A stretch of 64,000 nucleotides of DNA. It comes from Taudactylus pleione. Lineage: Eukaryota > Chordata > Amphibia > Anura > Myobatrachidae. Location of the stretch: NCBI GenBank assembly GCA_031769625.1, contig JAUIMM010000001.1:1178001-1242000 (forward strand), written 5' to 3'. Of the stretch, positions 11,690 through 22,989 are shown one piece after another (positions within the stretch are counted from its first letter, which is position 1; each line of letters begins with the position of its first letter). The notes below the pieces were generated by a model. The model was not told the DNA's origin and did not search any database. It was given only the letters and a program-made list of their open reading frames with translations. Both the position numbers and the translations under genes were made by a program.

Positions 11690-12583
11690 GTCGCAGTAGA
11701 GAATTTCAATTGGTGAACGTTTTTCAGTGAGCTACGTTCACGCACTCCCTCCCGTTATTCACAGTAGACCTGGCATTAGTCGGCTTGTATAATGAGGAGC
11801 AGAATAACCACCTATTGAAAATTATTCTACCTGCGATGATATTAACTCAAGCTTCCGTCGCTCGCTTCCTTTGAGTTTACTCCCACTGGTAGCATCTAGA
11901 AGTTCCAATAACTCCTAACCTTGCCAGCAGTTTCACTCCCACGACAACCCACTTCACAATCACGGTTTATATAACCATGTGGTTTGATTGCTTTGCCCAA
12001 AGAACCTAACTGGTCAATGGACTTTGTGATTAATGGGTGACGGACCAAGAAACCCCTTAGTTTCTCGATAACCACAATGTACCTGCTTTGTACACTGGCC
12101 CAGTAGTTTGTACCTACCGAGTTTATACTGAGGTTTAACAGACAGTAACCTCCACTATTTAGGCTTAACAGACAGTAGCCTTTACAATCACAACGTTTCA
12201 ATTTACATACACCTTTTCTGCGCAGAAAATAGAACCTTTTCTCTTAATATGGCAGTACAATACAGAGGTTTAACAAGCAATCATGCTATGCATATAATGA
12301 CTGTTTCAACACGTGGCAGCAATACAGGAAATATGTGTACGCTATTGTGCGACTTCCCCTTTTAACACAAAAATTTATCAACGAAGGAAAACAAACTTTT
12401 TCCTTCCTTGTCTCTGGATTCTAATCAGCGCTCCTTGAACTCACACAATAACGGATAGCGGTCTCTCAGCATAAAGTGGTAGCAGGTTTTCGAAGGCAAT
12501 GCGTTCTTTCCTGCGTATGGCGCCTCCACCCTTTGCTGAGGGATCGATAACCGTGTATTATCATGTAAATTGGCAGCGTGATC
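11690..12583 (-). other. ERV leader between primer site and gag
   Basis: About 0.9 kb between the primer-binding site and the gag start shows no recognisable coding sequence. Its position matches a retroviral 5' leader or packaging region. A 101-residue open frame at 11896-12201 has no recognisable features. Confidence 0.5.
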
Positions 12584-12601
12584 ACACTCTATGAGCCCCC
12601 A
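12584..12601 (-). promoter_or_regulatory. ERV primer-binding site, tRNA-Pro type
   Basis: On the minus strand the sequence TGGGGGCTCATAGAGTGT starts at 12601. Its first nine bases match the tRNA-Pro primer site of class-I retroviruses (TGGGGGCTC); later bases diverge. It sits between a candidate LTR end (minus strand GGAATTCA, at 12606) and gag, which is the correct place. Confidence 0.7.
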
Positions 12602-12605
12602 ACTA

Positions 12606-13570
12606 TGAATTCCTATTTAGCCTCTATACCCTAAAGTCGCTGTTTAGCGTTGTGTACACATATGAAATAATTGCTTTCCAGACTTTGAGTGTGGTTCTAA
12701 AGCACAAAAGTTATTATTCACATAAAAGCATATAGTTACACGCCTTGATCTATAATACAATTAGCGCAAAGGTTATACAAAATACAAGCTACAGTCGAAA
12801 CATACGCATGCGCTCTGGATCCAGATTTCCCGGCATCAACTATGCAACCTACATCAACAGAAAAAGAAAGATGACTAACTACCAGTTCTAGAGTGCTTGC
12901 ATATAAACCCTTGCAGAGATAGGCAATAGAATAGAACAAGTTGGCATAATCCCATTGGTTCTTCTTCCTGGTTCTTCTGTTACGATACAGTTCATAGGTC
13001 AGTTCGTATTGTAATAGTTCAGCCCTCCAACAGCTCTTTGTGTGTGTTTTCCCGCTGAAGAACAAGTCTAAACTGGCTAATAAACATTACATTACAGAGT
13101 ACATTTCAATGCCTATCTCTCCATGATCTATAATCCACAGACGCATGTTGCGATCTCCTTACCGATGGAACCGGAATTCTGCAAATAAACAGTGGTTTAG
13201 AATGGCACCAAATGTCGTCTGCTTATCATATACTAAACCTTAGATACCAAATATATGTATTTCACAATAGACTTGATAACGTATAAAACCTCTAATATTA
13301 ATGTTAGGGAACCTTTCTTCTTCCTGGTTCTGACTGTAAATGAGGCAAAGAATAATTAAGCAGCTGTGTGACTGTCCTGTCTAATATAGTTTACAAACGA
13401 AATTCAACTGTTTACTTCACTACATCTAACTGCACATGGAGACCTCTGAGGCAGTATAATGGGTACAGATAGTGAGGGATACCAGACCCTCCAACATGAC
13501 CCCTTCCACAAGGTACAAAACGCTCTGCACCTGGACTTCCCACTTCATTTATGATTGCAGTCACCTGTGA
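12606..13570 (-). other. Probable ERV 5' LTR region, far end not fixed
   Basis: The LTR should lie immediately upstream of the primer site on the minus strand. The near end reads TGAATTCC on the plus strand at 12606. A possible partner GGAATTCTGCA ends near 13183, which would give a 578-bp LTR, but this rests on a short match. No second LTR is in the window for comparison. The region from 13412 to about 13587 belongs to a different palindromic MITE. Confidence 0.4.
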
Positions 13571-13587
13571 TGAACTAATTAAGTAAT
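13412..13587. mobile_element. Left half of a palindromic MITE split by the Ngaro element
   Basis: The segment 'tttatgattgcagtcacctgtg' (13551-13572) is the inverted partner of 'cacagatgactgcaatcataaa' at about 20048-20069, on the other side of the Ngaro element. Joining the two flanks would give a hairpin with a short loop. This fits one foldback MITE interrupted at its loop. Confidence 0.6.
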
Positions 13588-14012
13588 TAAACCTTCTATC
13601 GGATGAGGTGTTGTCATGTGTGCAAACCACTTATCATACTAACATAAAATAAAGACACTGAGACGTGGATTTGGCAGATAACTTGATGGCGATTTATTGG
13701 AGCAATAATAATTATTATTTATTTAAGGATGTATGGTGGCAAAGAAAGGACGGCCAGAAATCAGCCAGATCTGCTATGCCCACACACAAACAACAAAAGG
13801 CATAGCAGGCGTAGATCGCCCAGAGTGCATACACATAATGTAACTCATATCATCAACAAAAGGTAACGCTCACCCCCATCTTGACTTCCCACCCGTTTAG
13901 GTGGTGATACTGCCCCCCGTTAGGTTGGTACAGCCAACTACCAGTCAACGAAGGGAGCGCCCTTAAATCATAATTGCACCCGGACTGGCGACCTGCCGTT
14001 CTTTCCCGCCAC
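13588..14012 (-). repeat. Ngaro split repeat B2 (3' end)
   Basis: It starts 'taaaccttctatcggatgag' and matches 14236-14663 with few changes, one being a 3-base deletion in the 'cacataatgtaac' stretch. It is the outer B repeat and forms the 3' end of the element. Confidence 0.9.
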
Positions 14013-14061
14013 TCAAAACCAAACCCACAACATACCAAAATTTATAGGGGAGGGAGGGTGG

Positions 14062-14235
14062 GGAATCTGGAACAAAGAGGCTTTGGCCCACACTTTTATC
14101 CCACTATATAATGTTCCTGTTACAAACCCGCCCCTGCTTGCCATAGGCTAACTCCCACAAGTAATTTGCATACATGCCTGCCCCCATCCTAGAGGTTTAA
14201 AACACCTCTTTTCTTATGCAATCTTTCGGTTTCTC
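14062..14235 (-). repeat. Ngaro split repeat A2
   Basis: This 174-bp segment from 'ggaatctggaacaaagagg' to 'gcaatctttcggtttctc' is nearly identical to A1 at 19856-20029. It directly abuts B1 at 14235/14236. Confidence 0.92.
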
Positions 14236-14663
14236 TAAACCTTCTATCGGATGAGGTGTTGTCATGTGTGCAAACCACTTATCATACTAACATAAAATAA
14301 AGACACTGAGATGTGGATTTGGCAGATAACTTGATGGCGATTTATTGGAGCAATAATAATTATTATTTATTTAAGGATGTATGGTGGCAAAGAAAGGACG
14401 GCCAGAAATCAGCCAGATCTGCTATGCCCACACACAAACAACAAAAGGCATAGCAGGCGTAGATCGCCCAGAGTGCATACACATAACCATGTAACTCATA
14501 TCATCAACAAAAGGTAACGCTCACTCCCATCTTGACTTCCCACCCGTTTAGGTGGTGATACTGCCCCCCGTTAGGTTGGTACAGCCAACTACCAGTCAAC
14601 GAAGGGAGCGCCCTTAAATCATAATTGCACCCAGACTGGCGACCTGCCATTCTTTCCCGCCAC
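14236..14663 (-). repeat. Ngaro split repeat B1 (internal)
   Basis: This is the inner copy of the B repeat. It diverges from B2 after 'ctttcccgccac', where the hydrolase end begins. Confidence 0.9.
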
Positions 14664-14710
14664 AGCAAGGTTCTGCTTATAGAACCGCTGCACCGCCACC
14701 ATACCAAGTA

Positions 14711-15262
14711 CTACCCCAATAACGCCAACTCCTCAAAAAGATCCCCAATAAACAATGACAAACCCTCCTCTGTTAAATGAACTCCATCAGGTCTATACAT
14801 ATAACTAAATCGAAATTGAATGTTCTTATGGTAAATGAAACGGCCATAATTGGCCATCACAAATTTGGCAACTGCGAAATTAAGTTTCTTCCTAGCTTCG
14901 TCATTAGCAGGAAAACTCCTAACCCCACGCCAGACCTGTCGAGGTACAATGCAAGACCAAATTAATTTACACAAGGCCAGGCCGATAGCACCCTCGCCAA
15001 ATCGTTGACAATATCAACTCGTAATTCTACAGTGGACATCTGCCCTAAGTCGTTGCCTCCTAAATAAGCCACCAAAATACGTGGCCTACCAAAAAGCCTT
15101 GCATACTCTAACAGTTTAGGACAAAAGGAATGCCAACTCATACCTCTGGAACCTATCCAACGGACCTTAGCTGAATATTCAAAAATTGGAGCTTGATCTG
15201 AACTCAAACCTAGCAGCCCAGAAAATATATGAGTGGCCTATAACCCAAATGTCCTGCGTGTC
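14711..15262 (-). pseudogene. Ngaro ORF4: SGNH/GDSL-type hydrolase, frameshifted
   Basis: The minus strand encodes the blocks of an SGNH esterase in order. 'WVIGHSYIFWA' (near 15215-15245) is block I with GHS in place of GDS. 'LVAYLGGNDLG' (near 15060) carries the G-x-N-D block, and 'YRPDGVHLTEEG' (near 14780) carries the catalytic D-x-x-H. A 'IVPRQVWRGVRS' stretch typical of retrotransposon hydrolases lies between them. At least two frameshifts separate the three parts (near 15215 and 14965), so the enzyme is dead. Such hydrolases occur in Ngaro and some CR1-like LINEs; their role there is not firmly known. Confidence 0.85.
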
Positions 15263-15749
15263 AAAGAGCAATCCTAAAGGTGGAGGAAAGCAGTAAATAA
15301 AAAATTAGTAATTGTCATAAAACAATAAAATTTTATGGTGTATTAGTGGGATCTGATAGAACATAAGTGAGTATCTGCCAAAAAGAAAAATTTTCTATTG
15401 GTCGCCGACTTTACTATTTGAAGTGGCTGAGACAAACAGAAGACACAAAGGGGAAGAATGGGTGGGGGGGAATTGGGAAAAAACAGGTGAACTCGGCAAG
15501 AGGTAAAATAAAAACCTGCTGAGGGATGGACTATGGCCTAATTAAATGATTGAGAATAGCCGAATTGAATCCGTCAGTTCAGGTAAAAATTGTAAAATCC
15601 CTCAAGACTCCCATTGCCAGCAATGGCGAGTAGCTAATCCCGAGTAGGACGGACAGGGGTAACAGACAAGACAGGACAGTACATGAGACAAGACAAAAAC
15701 CAGGCAAGCATAAACTATAAACGTAACCGGAACAGACTGTGAAATGACT
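15263..15749 (-). other. Ngaro spacer between recombinase and hydrolase
   Basis: About 0.49 kb with no recognisable coding motif lies between the end of the recombinase frame and the first hydrolase block. It is AT-rich with short runs of 'gacaagacagg'. Confidence 0.4.
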
Positions 15750-16679
15750 TTAAAACAAAGGGCCTTCACGCCTAGGTCGAATGTAACCTTTATAACTATC
15801 CGATTTCCAACGTCCTAGGGCCTTAATTTCTGATGCCGAGAAACCCGCAGCTGCCGCCGAAGTTGCGGCTCCGATCAGAAACGAGTGTGTACCAAAATCT
15901 TGAGGCGGGAGGCCTAAAACTGATACACACCTCTTCAAAAACCAACCAAACTGGTATTTGGTAAGCGGAGTCCTGTCCATATGCATGAGTCATGAACCAG
16001 GAACATCCGGCCGCAATAACTCATACCGCATAGCTAGTGCCACGGGGCAGATCTGTTCGTACCTAGATGGACCCAACGAGATCCACCTACCCCTACCAGT
16101 CTGGTCGGTCTTTGACCGCCGAATCCTACAGAGAACAGACCTCTCACTGACCAGGATATCCGAGAGGAGCATGGCGGCATCAACCCATTTGGATGATGCC
16201 ACCAGCTCCGATACCCTCAAGGTGCCGTGAAAAGCCTCTGAAAACACCACTTGAATCAGGACCGCCTCATACGCAGTAAGAGCCACTCCGAGAACCGCCC
16301 CTAATACTGCCGGAAGCAGATGAGCATCCACATGTCTCCTACGGTCAGCTACTGGCCGGGAGACCCGTGCCCAACCCTTTAAAGCCTTCACAATCAGAAA
16401 ACTTTTAGTAAAGTCAGGTTGGCCCTTCAATTTACAATAAAATGCAATGCCCCCCAAAGAGCGCGCAACAGAAGCCCTGGATCTGCCAGCCAAATGGAGA
16501 CTCCAAATAAAAGAAAGCATCGAACGATGCTGACTCTTACCTGCCTGTTTGCTGCTACGGGAATAATCTTCCCATTCATTCCATGCCTGCCGATATGCTC
16601 GCAACGTGGAGGGGGCTAAAGACTGTTCTGCTAAGCCCTCCATGCCGGCTTGATCACCTGCCAAACATAAGAGGGGCAA
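15750..16679 (-). pseudogene. Ngaro tyrosine recombinase
   Basis: A 309-codon frame is interrupted by one in-frame TGA (15990-15992). The N-terminal SAM-like part reads 'LAPSTLRAYRQAWNEWEDYS'. The core carries 'FHGTLRVSELV' with the first catalytic Arg and a later 'RIRRSKTDQTGRGRWI' beta-strand region. The C-terminal part has 'THSFLIGAATSAAAAG' and 'LGRWKSDSYKGYIR' with the nucleophile Tyr. In relatives the H-x-x-R motif normally reads HSFR; here the Arg is Leu, so a catalytic residue is lost as well. The N-terminus overlaps the RNase H frame by 49 bases in another frame. Confidence 0.9.
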
Positions 16680-17206
16680 AGCACAACGTCAGCACCAGGG
16701 GCCACAGATCGGGACCTAGCCCACTGGAAACGTGATAACGCATCGTCTATCTCATTCTCCACCCCAGGAACGTGTCTTGCCTTAAACATGATGTTACAGC
16801 GCAAACATGTGAGCACAGCTGCGCTAGCAAGCGCAAAACCAGCAGGGAAGCCGCATGTTGCTGATTGTATCGCATGGACCACGCCCAGGTTGTCACACCT
16901 GATAATGATGCTGCGATTGCGTAACCATTCCCCCCAGATTTCCAAGGAAACCATTATGGGAAAGAGTTTGAGAAGGAGTAAGTCCTTAGTCAAACCCTTT
17001 CCCACCCATTCTTCCAGCCAACGGCCAACGCACCAGGAGCCATCAAGGTAACATCCGAACCCTGTGGTGCCTGCTGCGTCGGTGAACAGCTGCAGCTGCA
17101 AATTGTCAGCGGCTGGAGACATCCACAACCGAACGCCATTAAAATCCCGAAGAAACGAGACCCAGACAGAGAGGTCCTGCTTAAACTCTGAGGATAAACG
17201 TAGCAA
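16631..17206 (-). pseudogene. Ngaro RNase H domain
   Basis: An open frame of 191 residues holds the DIRS/Ngaro-type RNase H. 'LQLFTDAAGTTGFGCYLDG' carries the first catalytic Asp, 'LELFPIMVSLEIWG'-like sequence (here KLFPIMVSLEIWG) the Glu helix, 'IIRCDNLGVVHAIQ' the second Asp, and 'HVPGVENEIDDALSRF' the last Asp region. This domain is itself uninterrupted, but the upstream RT is frameshifted from it near 17210. In the element it lies between RT and recombinase. Confidence 0.9.
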
Positions 17207-18130
17207 ATGTCTCGGTTAGTGACACCAGCCGTGGCCCTTTCCAATTTATGTGAAAAAGCTCTGCCAATTAGAATTACTTTACAGGCCCAGGAGGGATTGC
17301 GCCTGCCGCAGGGTAATTCTACTGGAAGCCGTGCATTTCGCTATGGCATTACGCAACTTGACAGGCTTATCGAGAGGAATGCGACAAGAACCCGCCGAGG
17401 TACAGATCTCGATACCCAGGAATGACAAGGGGAAGGGCCCTCCGTTTTGTCCGCAGCAACGGGAACTCCAAATGAAAAAACAGCGCTCGTAAAGAAAACA
17501 AAAGATAACTGCATCTGCCTGAACCGGAAGGGCCGACACACAGAAAGTCATCGAGATAGTGGGCTATTCCATGACTACCGCAAAAATTAAATAAATAAAT
17601 TCCGCGCACCAGTGTAGGAAGGTGCTAAAATGCTCGAAAAACGCACAGGACACAGAACACCCCATAGGCAAGCATTTGTCTATGCAATATCCGTTGTCCA
17701 AGCTAAAAACCCATAAACTGGAATGACTCTGGGTGCAAAGGAAGTAGACGAAAAGCTGACTCAACATCTATCTTAGCCATCAGTGCGCCCGGACCATAAC
17801 ACCTAATGACGTCCAAAGCATCGTCAAAAGACTGGTACACCACCGAGGAAACCTCAACTGGTATGGCATAATTTACTGACGAGCCTGGCGGATAAGACAG
17901 ATGTTGCATGAGCCTGTATTTTCCTGGAATTTTCTTGGGAACCACTCCCACCGGGGAATTCACAAGATCCCTAATGGGGGTTCTGCAAAAGACCCTGCAA
18001 TGCGCCAGACGCTAACCTCGCCAGCCACTTTTTCCCTAAGAATGTGAGGCAATTCAAAGGCAGACTTCAAATTTCTAGGCGAATATGTGTCTACATCCCT
18101 GCAAATAGGTAAACGAAAACCAAAACTGAA
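17207..18130 (-). pseudogene. Ngaro reverse transcriptase, frameshifted
   Basis: RT motifs appear on the minus strand in several frames. They include 'NSPVGVVPKKIPGKYRLMQHL', trimmed here to its core VVPKKIPGKYRLMQHLSYPP, near 17900-17950, then 'MAKIDVESAFRLLPLHP' and 'CLPMGCSVSCAFFE'. The catalytic HYLDDF lies at 17548-17562. At least three frame changes interrupt the domain. The block order and the 'YPPGSSVN' signature are typical of DIRS/Ngaro RTs rather than LTR retroviruses. Confidence 0.88.
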
Positions 18131-18220
18131 GTCTTTTAACAAAAATTCTGCGTCCTGCAGAACCGGGTACCAACTCAACCATTTTGCTATCGCTGTGACA
18201 CGGACAGGGGATGGAACTTT

Positions 18221-18590
18221 ACTTAGCACTTGTGCCTTTTGCTGGCTGTGCAGGCTGCTGCTGGGCACCCCCCTTGAAACACTTGGCAACTGGGTGATTG
18301 CCACCACATCGCAAGCAGAGGTGACGAAAATGACATTTTCGTCCCTGCGTACAGGTGGAATTATTAAAGGCGAAGCATTTTCCCCAGACGCCTGCTGTTA
18401 GCCCTGACGAACCGAACTAGCTGCTTTGCTCGCGTTGTACCCCTCATAGGCAGGACGCGAAGGCTGCGTGACCTCCAGCAATGTATATTTGTCAAAGTAG
18501 GAGCATAGCTGAGAATGGAGCTTCCCGGTGATAGCTGCTTGGGGCAGTGATTGCAATAATAAGCTGTGCACACTGTAGAAATTCACTGTA
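18221..18590 (-). pseudogene. Ngaro gag C-terminal fragment with Cys/His finger
   Basis: The frame ending with TAA at about 18221 contains CX6CX3HX2CX2CX3HX4C (C-TQGRK-type spacing, then LCLRCGGNHPVAKC), as seen in DIRS/Ngaro gag C-termini, followed by a Gln/Ala/Pro-rich end. Further upstream in another frame is 'LLEVTQPSRPAYEG', matching the usual gag segment before the finger. The N-terminal part of gag is not recognisable beyond 18590. Confidence 0.75.
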
Positions 18591-19855
18591 GCACATGTAT
18601 TCTGTCTATTTTGTAAGTTAAATGCTCAGAATACAGTATATAATACAATCTCCTCTATTGACTGATAATATGATTCAAAGGAGATAAAAGCTAGATCTAA
18701 GGTGCCATACATAAATAAAGCAGTGTCAAAGCCATTACCCCTTACTGTCAGATAACGCATCACTAAAGCATTCTATTCCCCCAATGATACCTCAATGCCC
18801 AGCATAATACTGACACTGTTTGCTGCAACTGTTTTCTACCATTAAGAGGGCATAATCAGCACAGACCAGCTATAAAATACTGCATACGAATGTACTGAAT
18901 GATATAATTCTGGCATATACAGGACCAGCAAACACAGTAAGCAATTATATGTAGAAGTAGAGCCATCCTGTCTGAGCTGAATCTTTTTATTTCATGTGCA
19001 GGCTCCTTTACAGATCATATGAGCAAGTTGGGGAATCTGGGGGAGGGCAGAAAAAGAAACCATGCACTGTCCTGGACATAGATGCACAGATTGGTCCCCT
19101 TATGTACTGGATGGTGTATTATCCAGTATTAATAATTGATCCAATAGGTGATCCATATCAGTGCACCCCGTACAGTGCATGTTTTCCAGATCTAGTTGGT
19201 GCACAACAATATTCATTACTGGCTTTTTAACTTTTTCTACTGGCTGACACATTTAAAAGATCAACAGGGACTGTAGTGCTAGTTATTTCATTTGTGACAC
19301 TGAGGGGATCCTAAAAAACATGCAACTTTAGTATTATATGCTATTTCTATTGTAGTCATCATGGTGTGGGCTGAGGGGGGGTTCAGGCAAGGCACTCATA
19401 AACCCCTCCTGCATTTGCCTATGGTGCTGGCCACTGCAGCCACAAAGATGATATTGACCAGGGGCATTAAGGACTGAAGGGAAGCACCCCTCCCCCGCAC
19501 TGGCACACCTTCCACAAAGCTGCTGCAGCAGCCTGAGGGGGGATAGAACTATCAATAGGGGAACCACACCTGCAGCTCCTAATAACATGAGGGCACTGTG
19601 GAGCCAGGGACCAGGGTCTGGGGAGGCTCATTACTAGGCAGGACATAGCTACACCCACCCCCAGCAGAACAAGAAATCAGAAAAGACACTGATTGAGGAC
19701 AGAAAGGAAAAGTAAAAGCAATGATATGAAGTAAATGAAAAGAATGACTAAATACAATAAGGAAAAGGAGGAGAGAAGAAGAGAAGAAGGAGAAGCACTA
19801 AGAGAGTTTTATTAAGGAAAATGACAACTGACAAAATGCACTTCCCTGTCCTGGA
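18591..19855. other. Unassigned 1.27 kb inside the Ngaro element
   Basis: This lies between the A1 repeat and the gag fragment, where the 5' leader and gag N-terminus should be. No coding motif is seen. A purine-rich run (19680-19800) precedes A1. The stretch may be a later insertion that replaced the gag N-terminus. Confidence 0.35.
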
Positions 19856-20029
19856 GGAATCTGGAACAAAGAGGCTTTGGCCCACACTTTTATCCCACTA
19901 TATAATGTTCCTGTTACAAACCCGCCCCTGCTTGCCATAGGCTAACTCCCACAAGTAATTTGCTTACATGCCTGCCCCCATCCTAGAGGTTTAAAACACC
20001 TCTTTTCTTATGCAATCTTTCGGTTTCTC
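19856..20029 (-). repeat. Ngaro split repeat A1 (5' end)
   Basis: This 174-bp copy of A2 ends 'gcaatctttcggtttctc' at 20029 and marks the 5' end of the element on the minus strand. The flank beyond it is the other half of the palindromic MITE. Confidence 0.9.
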
Positions 20030-20196
20030 GATAAGGATATTTCTAACACAGATGACTGCAATCATAAACCAAGTGTGTGAGTCTCTCCTCTCTCTATCTG
20101 CCCCTATGTTGTCCCCACATTCCCCAAAGTGTTCACCAGCCCAGACTGTCACCCTTCCCCTAGTGTCACACAGCCCTCTCCTACAGAACACTCTAT
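20030..20196. other. Right flank of the Ngaro insertion
   Basis: It begins with the inverted partner of the left flank (about 20048-20069), then continues into pyrimidine-rich sequence up to the hAT end. No gene. Confidence 0.5.
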
Positions 20197-20859
20197 AGTA
20201 AGGGTGTGCACCGGCCACTTTTCGTGTTTTGTGTTTTGGTTTTGGATCTGGATCTTTCTTTGTGTTTTGGATCTGGATTGGTTTTGCCTAAACCACCCTT
20301 CCGTGTTTTAGGTTCTGGGTTTTCTGTTTTGGATCTGTATTTTTTTTTTAAAAAAAGCATAAAAACAGCTAAAATAACAGAATTTGTGTGTTTTTCTGCT
20401 CCTATGCTATTATTAACCTCAATAACCTTAATTTCCACTCATTTCCAGTCTATTCTGAACACCTCACAATAGTGTTTTTATATCCAAAAGGTTGCACCGA
20501 GGTAGCTGGATGACTATGCTAAGAGATACGAGTGGGCGGCACAAACACGTGGTCCATCTAGGAGTGACACTGCAGTGGCAGACAGGATGGCAGTTTGAAA
20601 AACTAGGCCCCAAACAGTACATAATTCAAAGAAAAAAAAGAGGTGCAAAATGGAATTGTCCTTGGGCCTTCCCACCCACCCTTATGTGGTATAAACAGGA
20701 CATGCACACTTTAACAAACCAAACATTATTGTGCCAGGGTCTGCCACACGACTGTGGCTGAAATGATTGGTTCGTTTGGGCCCCCACAAAACAAGCTGGC
20801 AATTAATCTGTTCCTGCACAAACTGGCTCTTCAGTGCGCTTGAGTCAGGTGCATACCCC

Positions 20860-22969
20860 CTCCTTTGCCTATGTCATAGGTGGATGTATAGGCTTGTATG
20901 GCCTTTTGCTGCTCCTCCATCCTCTGAAGCATATAGAGGGTTGAGTTCCAACGCGTCACAACCTCTTGCTTCAGGTGATGGCGGGGCAGGTTCAAGAGTG
21001 TTTGCTGGCGCTCCAGTCTTCGGCACGCAGTCGCTGAATGGCGAAAGTGGCCAGAAATTTTTCGGGCCACCCAAAGCATCTCCTGCACGCCCCTGTCGCT
21101 TTTCAGAAAATTCTGCACCACCAACTTTATTGTGTGAGCAAAACATGGGACGTGATGGAATTTGCCCAGATGTAATGCCCGCACAATATTGGTGGTGTTG
21201 TCAGATATCACAAATCCCCAGGAGAGTCTAAGTGGGGTAAGCCACTGGGCAATGATTTCCCTCAGTTTCTCTAAGAGGTTGTCGGCGGTGTGCCTCTTAC
21301 TGAAACCGGTGATACACAGCATAGCCTACCTTTGAACGAGCTGGCGTTTCTGTGATGCTGCTACTGGTGACGCTGCTGCTGTTGCTGCGTAAGGTGATAC
21401 ATCTACCCAGTGGGCTGTCACAGTCATATAGTCCTTAGTCTGCCCTGTTCCACTTGTCCACATGTCCGTGGTTAAGTGGACATTGGGTACAACGGCATTT
21501 TTCAGGACACTGAGGACACTTTTTCTGATGTTTCTGTACAGTCTCGGTATCGCCTGCCTAGTGAAGTGGAATCTAGATGGGATTTGGAACCGGGGACACA
21601 CTACCTCCATCAATTGTCTAAATCCCACTGCACTAATGGCGGATACCGGACGCACGTCTAACACCAACATAGCAGTCAAGGCCTCAGTTATACGTTTTGC
21701 TTCAGGATGACTGCTGTCGTACTTCATCCTCCTCGCTAAGGACTGTTGGAGGGTCAATTGTTTAGTAAAAGTAGTGGTGTTCCTACTTCCTCTCTGGGAT
21801 GATGAACGACTCCCAGCAGCAGCAACAGCAGCAGCGGCAGCAGGAGGCGTAGCAATGCAGGATCCTCCGGAGGAATCCCGGATAGGAGAGTCAGTCATGC
21901 CAGTGACATGGCCTGCAGGACTACTTCCGATCCTGACTAAGGAGGAAATTGACGAGGAGGGAGTTGACGGTGTGGTTTGCAGGCGCTTGGATACAACAGG
22001 ACAACGGGATTTAGGTGTCCCTGGACTGCTTACGGTCTTAGCCAAAGTTTCTGAACTGGACAGTAACTTTTTATGAACGCGCTGCAGGTGCCGTATAAGG
22101 GAGGATGTTCCTAGGTGGTTGACGTCCCTACCCCTACTTATTTCACCTTTACATATGGTACATATGGCAAGACAGTTGTTGTCCGGATTTGGATAGAAAT
22201 ATTGCCAGACCAAAGAGGTGGAATGTTTGGTCTTCTGCCCAGGCATGCCCGTGATGAGCTTTTTCATCCCACGGACAACAACTGTCTCCCCCGGAGCCTG
22301 ATTTAAACAAACCACATCACCATTAGAATCCTCCTCGCCAACTTCCTCCTCAGCCCCAGCTACACCAGTATCCTCATTCTGTTGTACTTCAACAGTGACA
22401 TCTTCAATTTGCATATCAGCAAGTGGACTGTGGGTGCTCCTTTCAGCACTTGCAGGGGGCATGCAAATGGTGGGAAGAGCCACCTCTTCCCGTCCAGTGC
22501 TCGGAAGGTCAGGCATCGCAACCACCACCACACTTGGACTCTCCTTGGGGATTTGTGATATCTTCTTAGAACGCACAGTTCTTCACTGTGCTTTTGCCAG
22601 CTTAACTCTTTTGATTTTTTTAGTGGGAGGAGGGTTTCCATCGTCATGTGAAGCTGAACCACTAGTCATGTACATAGGGAAAGACCTTAGCCATTCCTTG
22701 CCACCCTGTGTCGTAAATGGCATATTGGCAAGTTTACGTTTCTCTTCAGATGATTTAAATGTTTTTTTCAAGGTCATTTTCCTGAACTTCTTTGCCATTT
22801 GGGATTGTATGTGCCCTCTACTATGACATTGGGCATCGGCCTTGGCAGACAACGTTGATGGCATGTTATCGTCTATGTCATGACTAGTGGCAGCAGCTTC
22901 AGCACTAGGAGGAAGTGGTTCTTGATCTTTCTCTATTTTATTTTTATCGGAGAAAGTTTGGTCCTCCAT
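20860..22969 (-). pseudogene. hAT transposase with BED zinc finger (copy 1)
   Basis: One reading frame from 22969 covers most of a hAT transposase, with two in-frame stops (TGA at about 22583, TAG at about 21326). In order there is an acidic, Ser-rich N-terminus, a BED finger (C-x2-C in 'AICTICKGE', then H-x4-H in 'HLQRVH') and the 'RRMKYDSSHPEAKRITEALT' segment. The catalytic-core start 'VHLTTDMWTS' follows, then 'GFVISDNTTNIVRAL' and 'HVPCFAHTIKLVVQNFL', ending with 'VVTRWNSTLYMLQRM'. The C-terminal dimerisation region is missing. Both stops are shared with copy 2, so it died before the duplication. Confidence 0.88.
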
Positions 22970-22989
22970 TTATGTTATATCGATTTGAT

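Larger units (their letters stand above)
13588..20029 (-). mobile_element. Ngaro-type tyrosine-recombinase retrotransposon with split direct repeats
   Basis: Read on the minus strand the order is A1 (20029-19856), a gag fragment, RT, RNase H, tyrosine recombinase, SGNH hydrolase, B1 (14663-14236), A2 (14235-14062), a 49-bp linker and B2 (14012-13588). A1 and A2 are both 174 bp; B1 is 428 bp and B2 425 bp. This A1-internal-B1-A2-B2 plan is the hallmark of PAT/Ngaro-type YR retrotransposons, and a hydrolase ORF is characteristic of Ngaro. There is no target duplication, as expected for recombinase-mediated insertion. All ORFs carry breaks, so it is a dead copy. It is absent from copy 2. Confidence 0.9.

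Noticed and set aside
12606..13183. Exact LTR limits from TGAATTCC and GGAATTCTGCA
   Set aside because: The match is short and imperfect at the end, and no second LTR is available, so the limits are given only as a possibility.
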